Part shown: positions 1 through 10,890 of the stretch, in pieces | Position numbering within the stretch: position 1 is the stretch's first letter | Layout of the letters: each line of letters starts with the position of its first letter | Source of the DNA: Nematostella vectensis | Taxonomy: Eukaryota; Cnidaria; Anthozoa; Actiniaria; Edwardsiidae | DNA length: 64,000 nucleotides | NCBI RefSeq assembly: GCF_932526225.1 | Contig: NC_064040.1 | Coordinates: forward strand, 12,438,856 to 12,502,855 | Direction of reading: 5' to 3' | Notes under the pieces: generated by a model | What the model was told of the DNA's origin: nothing | The model's database searches: none | What the model saw: only the letters and a program-made list of their open reading frames with translations | Made by a program: the position numbers and the translations under genes

Positions 1-366
1 TTTACACTTAGTCTCATATTTAGGTCGACTATGTAGTACAAGAGAAGTACGGGGTATGAAGGGTGAAGTCAGATTCGCCGGTAAAAGGGGCGGGGTTAAG
101 CAACTACTCTTCGAGTACTACCCTTTGACTATGATAGATCTTTTATACCCCCAGGGGTCAGGGGGGGCACCCCTTAAAGGTCGGAGGTGGAAAAACGACT
201 GTTTTTAGAATCGTACCGAAGTGTCCCCCGGATATGTTGTACATCGAATGTTAAACTTTCATATGACACCTCCCGCATGTCAATGCGACCAGGCCTTCTG
301 GGTTAGATCAACCCCTGAATCCAAGCCAAATTAGGTGGAATTCGACCGAAGACGATAGTTAGGGCT
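1..366. other. Unassigned left-edge sequence
   Basis: No reading frame, RNA gene or repeat boundary is recognisable here. The stretch ends where similarity to the second integrase copy (from about 12947) begins. Confidence 0.4.
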
Positions 367-2070
367 AGTTACTTATACTTAGCTTTAGGTGAAGTATTTG
401 AAGAATATTAAATCACATTAGATGCAAGTCATTGATGATGCTTAGGACTTATCAATTTGATAGGAAATCAGATAATTGGTATCATTGTTTTCTTATAGGT
501 GAAAATAAGAGTCCTCAAAAAGTGGGTATACAAAGGTTGCTGCTACTGTCCTACAGCTCTTTGACTGCTATTCGTCTTATAGAGACGACATACACACTGA
601 TGAGGTGGAATGCCTGAAACAGTTTTTTTCGTGACAACAAGAGGCGGTACTTTGATGGGCGATGCAGTCAACGGACAATATTTCTGTTGTCTGTGAGCTC
701 TGGTATGCTCGACTTGGATCCTAATGGCATACCAATCCTATTGATTCAAGCATACTCCAGCAAGAAAGTTGTCTCTGTGAAGCAAGCTGTTTATTGCGGG
801 GCTGCTAGAATCCACTCTGCAATCCCTCCGTGCAATTAAAGGAGTCCATGGTATCTGAACATGCCTTCCTGGTGGAGAAAATGCCTTGAGTTGTCTTCTC
901 AGTAAAAGTTTTTTTTATAAAGGCTCTTTCAATGAGATACGAAAATTTGTGTCCCACTGTCAGTCTTGTCAAGTCAACAACCCCCTGCCTATGACGTCCA
1001 AAAAGCCCTCTAAAGCAATACGGACATTTTGCCCCCACCAACGGCCACAGTGCGATCTGATAGACATGACGCCAAAGAAGTTGTTATTAACATTGAAAAT
1101 ACAAAAAAGAACATTGATTTAAATTGAACGGATTAGATAATTTAGACAATCGTTTAGTTAAGCTACCACGGCTTCCTCTACTTTGAGCACAGCCGCCCTT
1201 TCCTATGATTAGACTGATACGATTTATTGTAGTTTACGCATTTCCCTTTGAGTAAGAGTTTAGGAATGAGGCACATCCTACTTTAGGACACGTCCCACCT
1301 GCCTATAAATTATAGTACCCATTTAGCAATATTTAAGAGTTGAGCAGAGAAATTGAAGAGAGAAGAGTTGAGCTGAGAGCCAGAGAAGCAGAGTTAGAGA
1401 AGTCAGAGTGGAGTTTGAAGAGTTACAAGCTTACTTGGAGTTGTATTTCTTTAAGCCCCGGAGACGAGATCAGACTTGGACGAGTTGATTGTAATAAACG
1501 CTGTTAAATCAAGCTTGGATGACTGTTCTACACTGTGGTTGACACTAAAACGAGCCCACTGCACACTTCCCACAAGTCGCTGCTTTGTAACCGCTTACAG
1601 AAGTCAAGGGGTTTTATGGCCATCAACCAGTGGAACTACCGCTACATCCTCACTGTTAAGTTCTGCTGGATCTTCCCAACCGTTGAAAAATCAGCGATTT
1701 TTCTTAAGAACTGATCCATCTTAAGAACCTTTTTCGTTAAGGAGTATCCCCCTGATATTCTCCAAAGCGACAACGGCGGTGAATTTGTGGGAGATGTGGT
1801 CAAAGTCCTTGCATCGCACTTCAATGTCCACCTTGTGCATGGTAGACCATACCACCCTCAGTCTCAAGGACAAGTAGAAAACTTGAACAAGCAGGTGAAA
1901 AGGTACCTCGCTAGGTTTCTACAGACCCTACCAAGAGACGAGCAAGGTGCTGTTTGGCCTCTTCTTTGTGTAGTAGCCGATTTGTTAAACAAAAGCTGGC
2001 ACTCCACTATAAATGACACACAATTCAGGGTATACAAGAAAAGAGAGACTTCACAGGTACACTCCCATCT
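367..2070 (+). pseudogene. KRBA2/SCAND3-type integrase remnant, copy 1
   Basis: This is a decayed transposon-derived integrase. Plus-strand fragments read as an integrase zinc-finger tail (HCQSCQVNNP near 960) followed by QCDLIDM, and then a DDE core containing LQSDNGGEFVGD (about 1763-1798) and the downstream PYHPQSQGQVE glutamate motif (about 1850-1880). This order matches the integrase of Ginger and Ty3/Gypsy-like elements and the domesticated genes KRBA2 and SCAND3 (family knowledge). The frame is broken in several places. A run of seven T near 622 has one T more than the copy at 12947-14070, and a solo LTR at 1082-1599 splits the core. Similarity to copy 2 covers roughly 367-2070 apart from that insertion. 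It is surely a pseudogene; the exact parent family is less certain. Confidence 0.75.
1082..1599 (+). mobile_element. Solo LTR, 518 bp, with 5-bp target duplication
   Basis: The insertion begins TGTTATTAAC and ends CCGCTTACA, the TG...CA ends of an LTR. It is flanked by the direct duplication GAAGT (1077-1081 and 1600-1604). The second integrase copy carries a single GAAGT at the same point (around 13627), so it shows the empty site directly. Inside are a TATA-like TATAAAT at 1304-1310 and AATAAA at 1493-1498, the expected order for an LTR read on the plus strand. No internal retrotransposon sequence is present, so the element was probably reduced by LTR-LTR recombination. Confidence 0.9.
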
Positions 2071-2179
2071 AGTCCCCGAAGATTCTGAATGGTTGTCTGG
2101 CGCTGATAAAGAATGTTCTGATGACTTCGTGTTTAAAAAAAAAAAGGCTTTTCTGAACTCGAAGCTTCACAGAACATGA

Positions 2180-2870
2180 ATGTTCCAAACTAAGATGGTC
2201 TTTGTAAAGATGTGTCATCACTGACTTCGGAATCCATCATTGCCTCTTCCCTTGGTGTTGCTGTTGGTCCATCCTTTAATATCAGCAAAGAGAGTCTAGA
2301 CTGTAGTGCAGCCCTTTCTCCCTCTTGCTCGTCCTTTGCTCTCACTGTCAAAAGGAGGTTAATCAGAAGCGTCTACGCAGCAAGACGTGTGGTGATGCAT
2401 AGTCTTTTGAGCAGATTTTCATTCCATTTTGCCAAACCCTTGATAATGGGCTTTTGGCAATGATCTGTTCTCTTCAAGGCAAGACAGAGAAAGAAGTGTT
2501 TCATGAAATGTTTGTCACAGGGATGGACTTCCTTTCAAAATGTGGATTTCAGCATTTCCTCTATGGTACTGTCCACTGGGAGGGTGTGCATAGGCAAAAT
2601 CATGGAGCAGCCATACTCAAGCACATTGAGGGGAGTAGTAGCCATGATTGTTCTGAATGCCTCAACTCTGAGCCAAACCATCCCTGTGGTCATGGCTGCT
2701 GCCAGCAGCTAGCTTATCGCTATTCAGTCAACTCTGGTTTGTTGACAGTAACTAATGAAGGATATGCTGTTCTCCATACACTTAAATTGCCAAGAAATAA
2801 CATAGAAATGGAGTCCCTTATACTCGCGCAGGGACAGCGACAGGGAGAGTCAAGTCCATAACTACAATCT
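2180..2870. other. Possible decayed coding remnant, unidentified
   Basis: Open frames of 83 and 135 codons exist on the plus strand (2212-2463, 2454-2861), and the minus strand also reads through stretches broken by few stops. About 40 bases near 2788-2825 recur in diverged form near 5071-5110, so this may be part of a dispersed repeat. I do not recognise a protein family on either strand. Confidence 0.2.
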
Positions 2871-3669
2871 CAGAAATGAATACCCTGCGTCATTTAGAAA
2901 ACAAGACGAGGTCAGTTTTCAATTTCTTACATGGGTCCAAAAGTCTGGAGCCATCTATCCTTAGAAGCAAGACAATTCCTGATTTCTGTTCATTTCCTCA
3001 AAATAACTAAATACAAATTATATAATATTTTAAGTACAAAATCATTGTAAACACCAACTGGTCTACGTTTTTTTTCAATAGACTCCTCATTGTCTGAATA
3101 AAAACTTAGTTTATCGTCATTCGTTTTTCTATCGTTATTTATGAATTTTAGATTTTATCATAGAAAAAGTTTTTGCATTTTGATTGGTTTTCCTCATACT
3201 TAACAAATCGCAGACAGACAACTGAAATAAAAAATTGCATATCTGAGAAATCCTCCATTACTTGCGGAGTTCCTTGGACCGCTATTGTTTCTGATTTACA
3301 TGAATGACATGCAGTGCTCCTCAGATAAACTAAATTTCTTTATTTTTGCTGATGACACGAATATCCTGTATGCCGATAAAAGTGGCAAATCAATAGAAAC
3401 TACTGTAAATAATGAGCTGTTTTAAGTCTATAATTGGCTTACGGCAAATAAATTAACGCTAAATATAAAGAAATCAAATTTCGTCATTTTCCATCCATAC
3501 CAAAAAACTCTAGCTTGTCATCCTAAAATACTCATTTATGATAATGATATATTATAAGTTTTTTTTATCGTTATTTGTGAATTTTAGATTTTATCATAGA
3601 AAAAGTTTTTGCATCGTTACGTAAATTATGTACTTTTTTATTGTTATTGTTACATACCTGGTTGGCAGC

Positions 3670-3860
3670 GACTTTCAAGAAATTTTTAAAGACTCATTTA
3701 TTTAATTTGGCATATTTTTAGATAATATATCATTTTAGTATAGTTAGTATAGTATAGTTAGTAGTTTTAGCTTAGTTTTAGCACATATATAATTTTTAGT
3801 TGTTGTAAAGCGCATTAGATCATATAGATAATGAATTTTGCGCTATATAAATAATAAAAT
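3670..3860 (+). repeat. LINE 3'-end direct repeat, copy A
   Basis: This 191-bp segment, starting GACTTTCAAG and ending AATAATAAAAT, is repeated almost identically at 4179-4369. It covers the last codons and 3' UTR of the LINE, including the GTAAAGCGC...GCGCTATATAAAT arms. Confidence 0.9.
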
Positions 3861-4178
3861 GGTTAAAATTAGCAAGATTAATATCGAACACGCCACGCTA
3901 CTTTCATATTACACCTGTTATGTTAGATCTCCACTGGCTACCTGTTAACTTTAGGATTACTTTTAAAATAGCTCTTATTACATTTAAAGCATTACATGGC
4001 ATTGCTCCCGCTTACCTCAGCGACCAAAGGCTAGGCAGTCGAATTACAATCTTAGATAAACAAATAGTAATATCTTAGAAAGGTCTAGCATTAGGACAGG
4101 CAAAACCACTGGGGGCCGTGCCTTCCAGGTTGCGGCCCCAGTGGTATGGAACTCACTACCCCAACACGTTAGGACAGA

Positions 4179-4369
4179 GACTTTCAAGAAATTTTTAAAG
4201 ACTCATTTATTTAATTTGGCATATTTTTAGATAATATATCATTTTAGTATAGTTAGTATAGTATAGTTAGTAGTTTTAGCTTAGTTTTAGCACATATATA
4301 ATTTTTAGTTGTTGTAAAGCGCATTAGATCATATAGATAATGAATTTTGCGCTATATAAATAATAAAAT
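4179..4369 (+). repeat. LINE 3'-end direct repeat, copy B
   Basis: This is the second copy of the 191-bp segment at 3670-3860. It is in the natural position downstream of the ORF2 C-terminal coding remnant. The near-identity of the copies implies a recent local duplication, gene conversion, or one insertion into another. Confidence 0.9.
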
Positions 4370-4389
4370 TATTAAAATTATTATTATTA

Positions 4390-6035
4390 TACCTCATTGT
4401 TTGTTATTCAATATATTTATCTGAGCTTCGCTCACAAATGACACTGCTCTGCCCCGATTTGTGATGATGCAAACATTTTTGCACCAATGTTGAGGTATAT
4501 GGAGAGGGTGGGCAAATTAGGAGTAAAAAAGATTCTTGAAGCATAAATTGTTTTTGAGGCGCCAGATAGAAATGGCAGCATTTCAGCCATTTGTCACTTC
4601 TCTTGCAGCAGCACATTATGGAGCAGGTGGGCATACCAGTGGGGCACAAAACACCCTCTCCTAATGTAAGAAGGGACCATAGGAGGGTCAGGTGTGAAAA
4701 GAAGGCTCAATCAAACCAGTTCATGAAATGCAGAAGAGCCACACAAAAGTAGTTGCTCTCAGAATTGAGGATGACCACTTTGCCAAAGATGGGACTATAT
4801 GTGAGGCTGGTGGTTTTTAAGCCCAAGTAACACAAATCCTTGAGGAAAGACTCTCTTGATGGAAGAAATATAAAGCTCTATATAAAGTAACTTAGTTCTT
4901 ATGATGTTAGCGGATGCTGTAACTCTATATCCACAACCCAGAAGAAGTCCATGAGGTTTCGATGTTTTATCAGTAAAAAAGAAAAGTGGCAATGACCTAG
5001 GCTTGCTCTCTATGACAGCATATACAGTTGGTATAGCCAAAAAACACTGCTCCCACTGCCAGATTATCTTAGGTTGCCAAGGAATAACACAGAAATGGAG
5101 TTCCTTATAAAAGGAATAGAGAAGAAATATGGGTTCCTACAAGTACTTGGATAGACCACAAATTCCAATATAGCAGCCCACTGAAAACCCTCACAACTAT
5201 TTTAGTTTTTAATAAAAGTACACTCTTAATGCCTAGGCAGTCTGTGATTGGAGGGGTATGTTCATTTGCATAAAAGTTGAATGGCTTAAAAGTGTACATG
5301 ATGCTTGGAATGGTGGAAATGCCTATGTTTAATCAAGAACTTATTCTGAATACGATAAAATCCCTGCAACTTTTCTGGGTGATCCAGAAGATCCTTTGTT
5401 GCCTTATTACATGAAACAGTATCCAAGTACAAGAAGTAATGAATAGTTTTTTTTAATAACTTGCTGAGAAGTGCTAGAAACCCAATTGGCAGTTCTGATA
5501 TTTTGAATAGAAAATTGACCTTGGGCTATGTAGCGAACAGTACTTACATCATCATAATACTTAGATAATAATTAACTCTGTAACCCAATAAAATTAGAGC
5601 CAGGCAGTACTAAGCCCCGCATAATCATACACGAATCGAACGAACAACATGTGTGCGACGATTTCCCCTAATATAGCCGGATCAAGGTATGTTTTGTTTC
5701 ATTTCTTTGCGGCTAGTGCACATATTTGATTTCTTACTTTTATTATTGCCTATTGGATAGTTTGTTATCGCATAATTACGCATTTATTCCGACGATTTTT
5801 TACTTCTTGATTCCACATGCTTTGATTACATAATCACCGTAGTTTTAGATATATTTACTTTAGTCATCGTTTCATAGTCCTGTAGTATAGTCGATTATTC
5901 TTATTTCAGTTTTTACAGTGAAATACAGAAATTATAGTTATAGAAAAGCCAAATTGGCTTCAAGACGGTGTCGTGTCATGTATTATAACATCAGTAGAGG
6001 CGACCGGAAGGGAAATCCGCTATAGGCTAGTTTGC
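4390..6035. other. Unassigned, no clear gene
   Basis: Only short open frames are present (for example the minus strand at 4404-4649 and 4795-5040). Bases 5071-5110 resemble 2788-2825. No promoter, RNA gene or domain was recognised. Confidence 0.4.
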
Positions 6036-6038
6036 ATG

Positions 6039-6146
6039 CCCAAACTAGTTCATGCACACTTTGTACTTCACAATTTCTGTGAAAACTATGGTAATGGAGA
6101 AGTTGCAAGACGGCTTAACTATGAATGGAGACATAATTGCTCCTGA
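6039..6146 (+). pseudogene. Harbinger-type transposase C-terminal fragment
   Basis: Reading from 6039 gives PKLVHAHFVLHNFCENYG followed by NGEVARRLNYEWRH. The P-x-LV-x-A-x-FVLHNFC block is the conserved C-terminal part of PIF/Harbinger DDE nucleases (family knowledge of HARBI1-like proteins). The sequence just upstream (about 5940-5985) may be a decayed version of the preceding GRLK block, but it is too degraded to align by eye. No terminal inverted repeats were found. It is a short relic. Confidence 0.5.
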
Positions 6147-6149
6147 TAG

Positions 6150-6895
6150 ATTATATTTGTTTAACAGAGAAAAGGGGAGCAATGTTAGATACATAATCAC
6201 ATTATTTTATTGCCTACCACATATTATAGCCTACCACATTGAAGTGACAAAGCTTAATAATCCATGAGCAGGATTCTTATCACATAGTTGGAGGTAAACA
6301 GCCCCCTACCACACTCCTACAATCTGTTACAAAACCAATGGGACACTTTCCCTCCCCTTCCTCAATGTTGGAGGGCAAATGATCACCTTGCTACTGCTTG
6401 TGTTTTGAGCTGAAAAATCGCCTCTAACCAATATTAATCGGGGGGAGAGGGTTGGCAGTTGTTCGTATGGGAAGTGTCCCACTTACTTTTGTTGTGGATT
6501 GTAGTAAAACCAGACCTGGTGGATTTTCCCACTCCCTGGTGAACATATTATAGCCTACCCGGAGCCCATTTCTCCAAACAGCTGCGGGGTCATCATCATC
6601 AGCATCATAAAGAACCATGTCTCTCATGATCACTGTTCCACAGGCAAGATTTTCTCCTGTTGCAGGTTTTCATCCATTGCAAATTTAACTGAGCCAAATG
6701 TTACCCTATTTTAGTCCCTTGTAAGAAAATATAATTCTCAGACAAGGTAAAATCGTATTCATATGGAAATATAGCACTGAGGAGGCATGTTTGGAAATCA
6801 TTTAAATGTGGTAGGCATGCGAAACCACAACTGGAGCTCCGCGCGCGGCCTACGGCGGTGCTCGCTTTGCTGGGATGTGAAGGAATTTGGATACT
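6150..6895. other. Unassigned intergenic sequence
   Basis: No coding or repeat structure was identified apart from short spurious open frames. Confidence 0.4.
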
Positions 6896-6899
6896 ACTA

Positions 6900-7985
6900 C
6901 TACTACTAATAATAATAATATGGATTTATATAGCGCCTTTCTCCTATAGATCCAAGGCGCTTTACAGTTTTAATATGTTAAAATAATAATTAAAAATTTA
7001 TTACAATATATATCAAATACATAATAAAAATACAAAATAAAATGTAAAAAAGTAAAAAAATTTAGTTATGATACATAACTAAGATCATGAGAATCAATCA
7101 TTAAGAATCAATTGTCGAAGACGCGTTTAAAAAGGAAGGTCTTGATCTTGGATTTAAACATACTCAATTCTTTACAATTGCGGAGTTTTAGTGGAAGGGA
7201 GTTCCAAATAGCTGGTGCACTCACGGAAAAGGCTCTTGAGCTGTAGGTCTTAAGTTTAAAAGAGGGCTGTACTAAAAGAGACTTATTTAAAAAATGAAGA
7301 CTGCGCTTTGGTTTATAAGGAGTTAAAAGGTCCTTCATATAGTCTGGAGCGGTTTCATTTAGGGATTTAAAAGTTAAAAGAAGGAGTTCAAAATCTATTC
7401 TTTCTCTGATGGGTAGCCAGTGTAAGGTACGCAGAACAGGAGTGACGTGATCGTATTTGCGGGTTCCTGTAAGAAGTCGCGCTGCAGAATTTTGAACATA
7501 TTGTAGTTTAGAGATTTGCTTTCTATCAAGGCCAGTGAGAAGAGAGTTACAATTATCTAGTTTAGAAGGAATAAAAGCGTGTATAAGAATCTCGCAGTGA
7601 TTAAAGGAAATAAACTTTCTAATTTTAGCAATATTTCGAAGATGGAAAAAGGAGGATTGGCATATTGAAGTTACTTGTTTGTCCATGGTCAAAGTGTTAT
7701 CGAACCATACATCTATGTTTTTGCATTCTTTGAATAGGAAATGATCTCATTATTTACAGGGATCGAATGCAAAGGAGGACGCAGACGGTGACGAGCGTTA
7801 AGAACTAACAGTTCTGTTTTGTCACTATTTAGCTGTAGTTTATTAGTCATCATCCAGCTAGTTATTTCACGAAGGCAAGATTCTATACAGCACTTTGCTT
7901 GCTTCAGTTCACTATCGTGTTTTGGCTTGAATGATAAGTATAATTGCGTATCGTCTGCATAAAAATATTATTTTGGCAAATACTG
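6900..7985 (-). pseudogene. 5'-truncated CR1/L2-type LINE, RT C-terminal part
   Basis: Minus-strand reading from about 7985 gives the reverse transcriptase box YADDTQLYLSFKPKHD (codons for YADD at 7961-7950), then ITSWMMTNKLQLNSDKTELL. After a frameshift, an open frame of 194 codons (7692-7108) carries the usual ORF2 tail: NSAARLLTGTRKYDHVTPVL, LHWLPIRERI and SAPAIWNSLPLKLR. Downstream (about 6985-6900) come a 3' UTR with GTAAAGCGCC...GCGCTATATAAAT and a TTA/TAG trinucleotide tail. The YADD box and the 194-codon frame lie in different frames and everything upstream of the palm is missing, so this is a dead 5'-truncated insertion, the usual outcome of LINE integration. Confidence 0.85.
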
Positions 7986-7989
7986 TTTA

Positions 7990-8490
7990 TCAATATAAAT
8001 ATATCAATAAAAATGACTAATTAAAGTACTTTATGAGTTTATTTTATTTTATGTTTTGTTTATATATTTTTTAATTTATGAATAAATGTTTATTCTTTTT
8101 ATTTAACAATCAATGTCGTGTTTTGAACATTTAATTGTATTTTTATTTAAGATTGTACTTGTATAGCTTTTATGAGAAACTAAATAATATATATAAAAAT
8201 ATATGGTGTTAGCCTGTGTTCTTTATCTTTTCCTTACTTGTATGGTAACAAGTGAAAAGCAATTGTAATCGCGCGTCTGATTAGCGTTGCATACACAGGA
8301 GACAAGAACAATTAAAATTTTCTTATACTATGGTCTAAATAAATATATTCAATTTAACTTAGATTCTAATATTTTATGAAAATAAAAATAGCTCAAATAA
8401 TTTCTGAAGTTGAGTGGAAAATGTAAAAATTTAATTCATATGATAAAATAAAAGTGAAGTAAATCCCGTGAGTCCCGCGGAAGAGTCTCA
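7990..8490. other. AT-rich sequence without identified features
   Basis: The stretch is AT-rich with no open frame of interest and no recognised motif. Confidence 0.4.
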
Positions 8491-8493
8491 TGT

Positions 8494-8526
8494 AAATTTA
8501 TGCAAAACTAAGTTTTGCATAAATTT
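8494..8526. repeat. Perfect 33-bp palindrome
   Basis: Sixteen bases (AAATTTATGCAAAACT) are followed by a single A and then their exact reverse complement. Each arm contains ATGCAAA, an octamer/POU-like core. There is no neighbouring gene to connect it with. Confidence 0.9.
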
Positions 8527-8998
8527 GGTTAAATCTGAGTATCTTTGATATATACTCACAGTAAAAGGTAGTGTAGAAGGAGCCCGTAATGTTTAGATTA
8601 AAAGCAAGACAAGTACTTGAGCAAATGATCAGCTTACTGGACTTGCTAACAGCTTCAGCAGGACGAGATCTTGGAGGGAAACATGAAACCCAGCAAAAGC
8701 CAGAAGAGTAGAGACGGTCAAAAAACGCTAAAAAAAATCCTCGAAAAACTCGATCAGGATCCTCTAGCTGATGAATGTTCAATTCAAGACAGAATTGAGA
8801 TGAATTGAGTTGAAAAAGATCGATTCTAAGTGATCTTAGCGGAGCACATAAAAACACGTCTTGACTCCTCGATATTGTTACGTAGATCCTCAAAAATTCT
8901 CCAAAAATTCTACATAAACATTAACGATAATCTTACAAAATTTTAATCTAACCTTCCTCCATTCAACCCTCTAAAACTGCGGTACAGAAAGAGCTTTT

Positions 8999-9091
8999 TT
9001 AGTACAAGAAGGGGTCCGAATAAGCAATCTCATGAAACCGTTCACGTGCGTACCTGGCATTGTCTGTATCGTCTTTTTGGTCCACAACAGC
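8999..9091 (-). CDS. Candidate terminal coding exon, unknown protein
   Basis: On the minus strand a splice acceptor (TTTAATTTTACAG) ends at 9092. It opens a 30-codon frame beginning AVVDQKDDTDNARYARERFH and ending in SDPFLY and a stop at 8999. The amino-acid composition and the good acceptor look like a real last exon, but no upstream exon was found and I do not recognise the family. It could belong to a gene whose other exons are decayed, or it could be chance. Spliced RNA would settle it. Confidence 0.3.
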   Translation of the reverse strand, partial: AVVDQKDDTDNARYARERFHEIAYSDPFLY

Positions 9092-9489
9092 CTGTAAAAT
9101 TAAATATATTAGAACAAAATCTCGACAAACATGGGATCGGAAGACGAATAAACTAAAAACATACTGTATTTCCGTTGAGTTTTGGTCTATCTTGATGCCT
9201 TTATACCGAAAGGACAACCCAAATCCTCACACCGCCTTCTCTGCGTCTGGCGTCCTGCGATGGGGTGAAAATCCGCTGACACGTGGATCGTAGATGCCTA
9301 ATCTCAACCTCGTACGCAGGGCCCTCTCCAAATAGCAAGAGGGCCAATGAACAACGTTGGCCATATCTCAACAGAACTGTTACTCAGGATAGCTTCCCTG
9401 GCCTGTCAGCTATCAATGTCTGGTGTCAATGTGCCTGGTGTGTCTGGTATCAATGTGTCTTGTGCAGAAACCTACTCCATTTATGAAAA

Positions 9490-10006
9490 ATACCACAAGG
9501 GAAGCCAGACTTTTGGTGAGTGGCTCATCTCTCTCAAGATCACAAGAGCCATCGACAAATGTAAAGGCCATAAAAGAACAATGGGAAGTTGCCCCCCGCC
9601 CCCCGCTTAGCCTATGGAGTAAAAAAAAATGATGAACAAAAAAAACACGCCTCCATCCTCAGCCAAAGAAAACAACTATAATTTTTTTGAAGCTCATGAA
9701 TTTTCCGAAGCAGTAACGATGCAGAGGAGGCTGTCCTAGATTCTTTTCGATAAAAGAAAATAAGTAGCTAGCAGACAGCATTCTATTAAATAACACGTTT
9801 TCATATTTTGTATGATTTATATACATGTGATAAATATCATTTATTATTATGGCTAAAAAGCCACGAGTCAAGTGTATTCCATATACTAGATTAGAAAAGG
9901 TTATGTATGTTAGGGATAGAATAATTAAGAAGAAGTTCCGATTGGGTTCAAACACATGGATGTATATAATTTGGATGATAAAAATAAAATAAGGGAAAAT
10001 CATTGG
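9490..10006. repeat. Tandem duplication unit A
   Basis: Unit A contains AAGGCCATAAAAGA, then GAAGTTGCCCCC, CCTCCATC, AGCCAAAGAAAA, and the 3' block TTCTTTTCGATAAAAGAAAA through CATGGATGTATATAATTTGG. The same order recurs at 10007-10890. It ends at an AAATAAAATAAGG segment. It may be a duplicated mobile element; no terminal inverted repeats were seen. Confidence 0.75.
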
Positions 10007-10890
10007 ATAAGTGGCGTGTCTCTCTCAAGATGACAACGGCCATCAACAATCTAAAGGCCATAAAAGAGCAACAGGAAGTTGCCCCCGCTTTTAGCCTGTG
10101 GAATGAAAAAAGCGGAACCTTAAGATCAATTCAAAGAAACCATATGCCTCCATCTTCAGCCAAAGAAAAAACTTTTTTTGAAGCTCACGATTTTTCCGAG
10201 GCAATAGCGATGAGAAACAGCACCGTCCAGCAGGGGAGCCTGTAAAAAATTCTTTTCGATAAAAGAAAATAAGTAGCTAGCAGACAGCATTCTATTAAAT
10301 AGCGTGGATTAATATTTTCTATTATTGATATACATGTATATCGTTTATTACATGTATATTTTAAAAAACATTGATTTGGCTAACACGCCACGTGTCAACT
10401 GTATTCCATATACTAGATTAAATGATTCTTTTCGATAAAAGAAAATAAGTAGCTAGCAGACAGCATCTATTAAATAGCGTGGATTAATATTTCATGTTAT
10501 TTATATACATGTATATCGTTTATTGAATGAATATTTTAAAGAACATTGATTTAAAGAAATTGATTTGGCTAACACGCCACGTGTCAACTGTATTCCATAT
10601 ACTAGATTAAATTATTCTTTTCGATAAAAGAAAATAAGTAGCTAGCAGATAGCATCTATTAAATAGCGTGTATTTATATTTTCTATGATTTACATACATG
10701 TATATCGTTTATTACATGAATATTTTAAAGAACATTGATTAGTTAACACGCCACGTGTCAACTGTATTCCATATACTAGATTACATGAGGTTATGTTTGT
10801 TAGGGACATCATAGTTACGAAAAGTTCGGATGTGGTTTCAACATATGGATGTATATAATTTGGATGATACAAATAAAATGAGGAAAATAA
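10007..10890. repeat. Tandem duplication unit B with internal triplication
   Basis: Unit B matches unit A in order, but its 3' block (TTCTTTTCGATAAAAGAAAA ... CATATACTAGATTA, about 185 bp) occurs three times in a row (about 10248, 10432 and 10616). Each sub-unit carries CACGCCACGTGTCAACTG. The nesting shows two rounds of unequal exchange: one duplicating about 0.5 kb, and one amplifying the sub-unit only in B. Confidence 0.8.

Larger units (their letters stand above)
3270..4390 (+). pseudogene. Truncated non-LTR retrotransposon, RT fragment and 3' end
   Basis: With frameshifts allowed, 3270-3520 reads as a reverse transcriptase palm: GPLLFLIYMNDM, then FFIFADDTNILYADKSG with the FADD catalytic box, then NWLTANKLTLN. 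Bases 3880-4200 read as the C-terminal tail typical of CR1/L2-group ORF2 proteins (HITPVMLDLHWLPV, LITFKALHGIAPAYLS, AAPVVWNSLPQHVRTETFKK). The 3' end has GTAAAGCGC and GCGCTATATAAAT arms and an AT-rich tail at 4370-4390. The middle is rearranged, because a copy of the terminal 191 bp sits inside the fragment. It is a dead LINE. Confidence 0.75.

Noticed and set aside
432-617. Small intact gene of 61 codons
   Set aside because: The same frame recurs at 13014-13199 within the second integrase relic, so it is part of a transposon remnant.
8498-8893. 131-codon minus-strand frame
   Set aside because: No recognisable domain, no splice or promoter context, and its end runs through the 33-bp palindrome.
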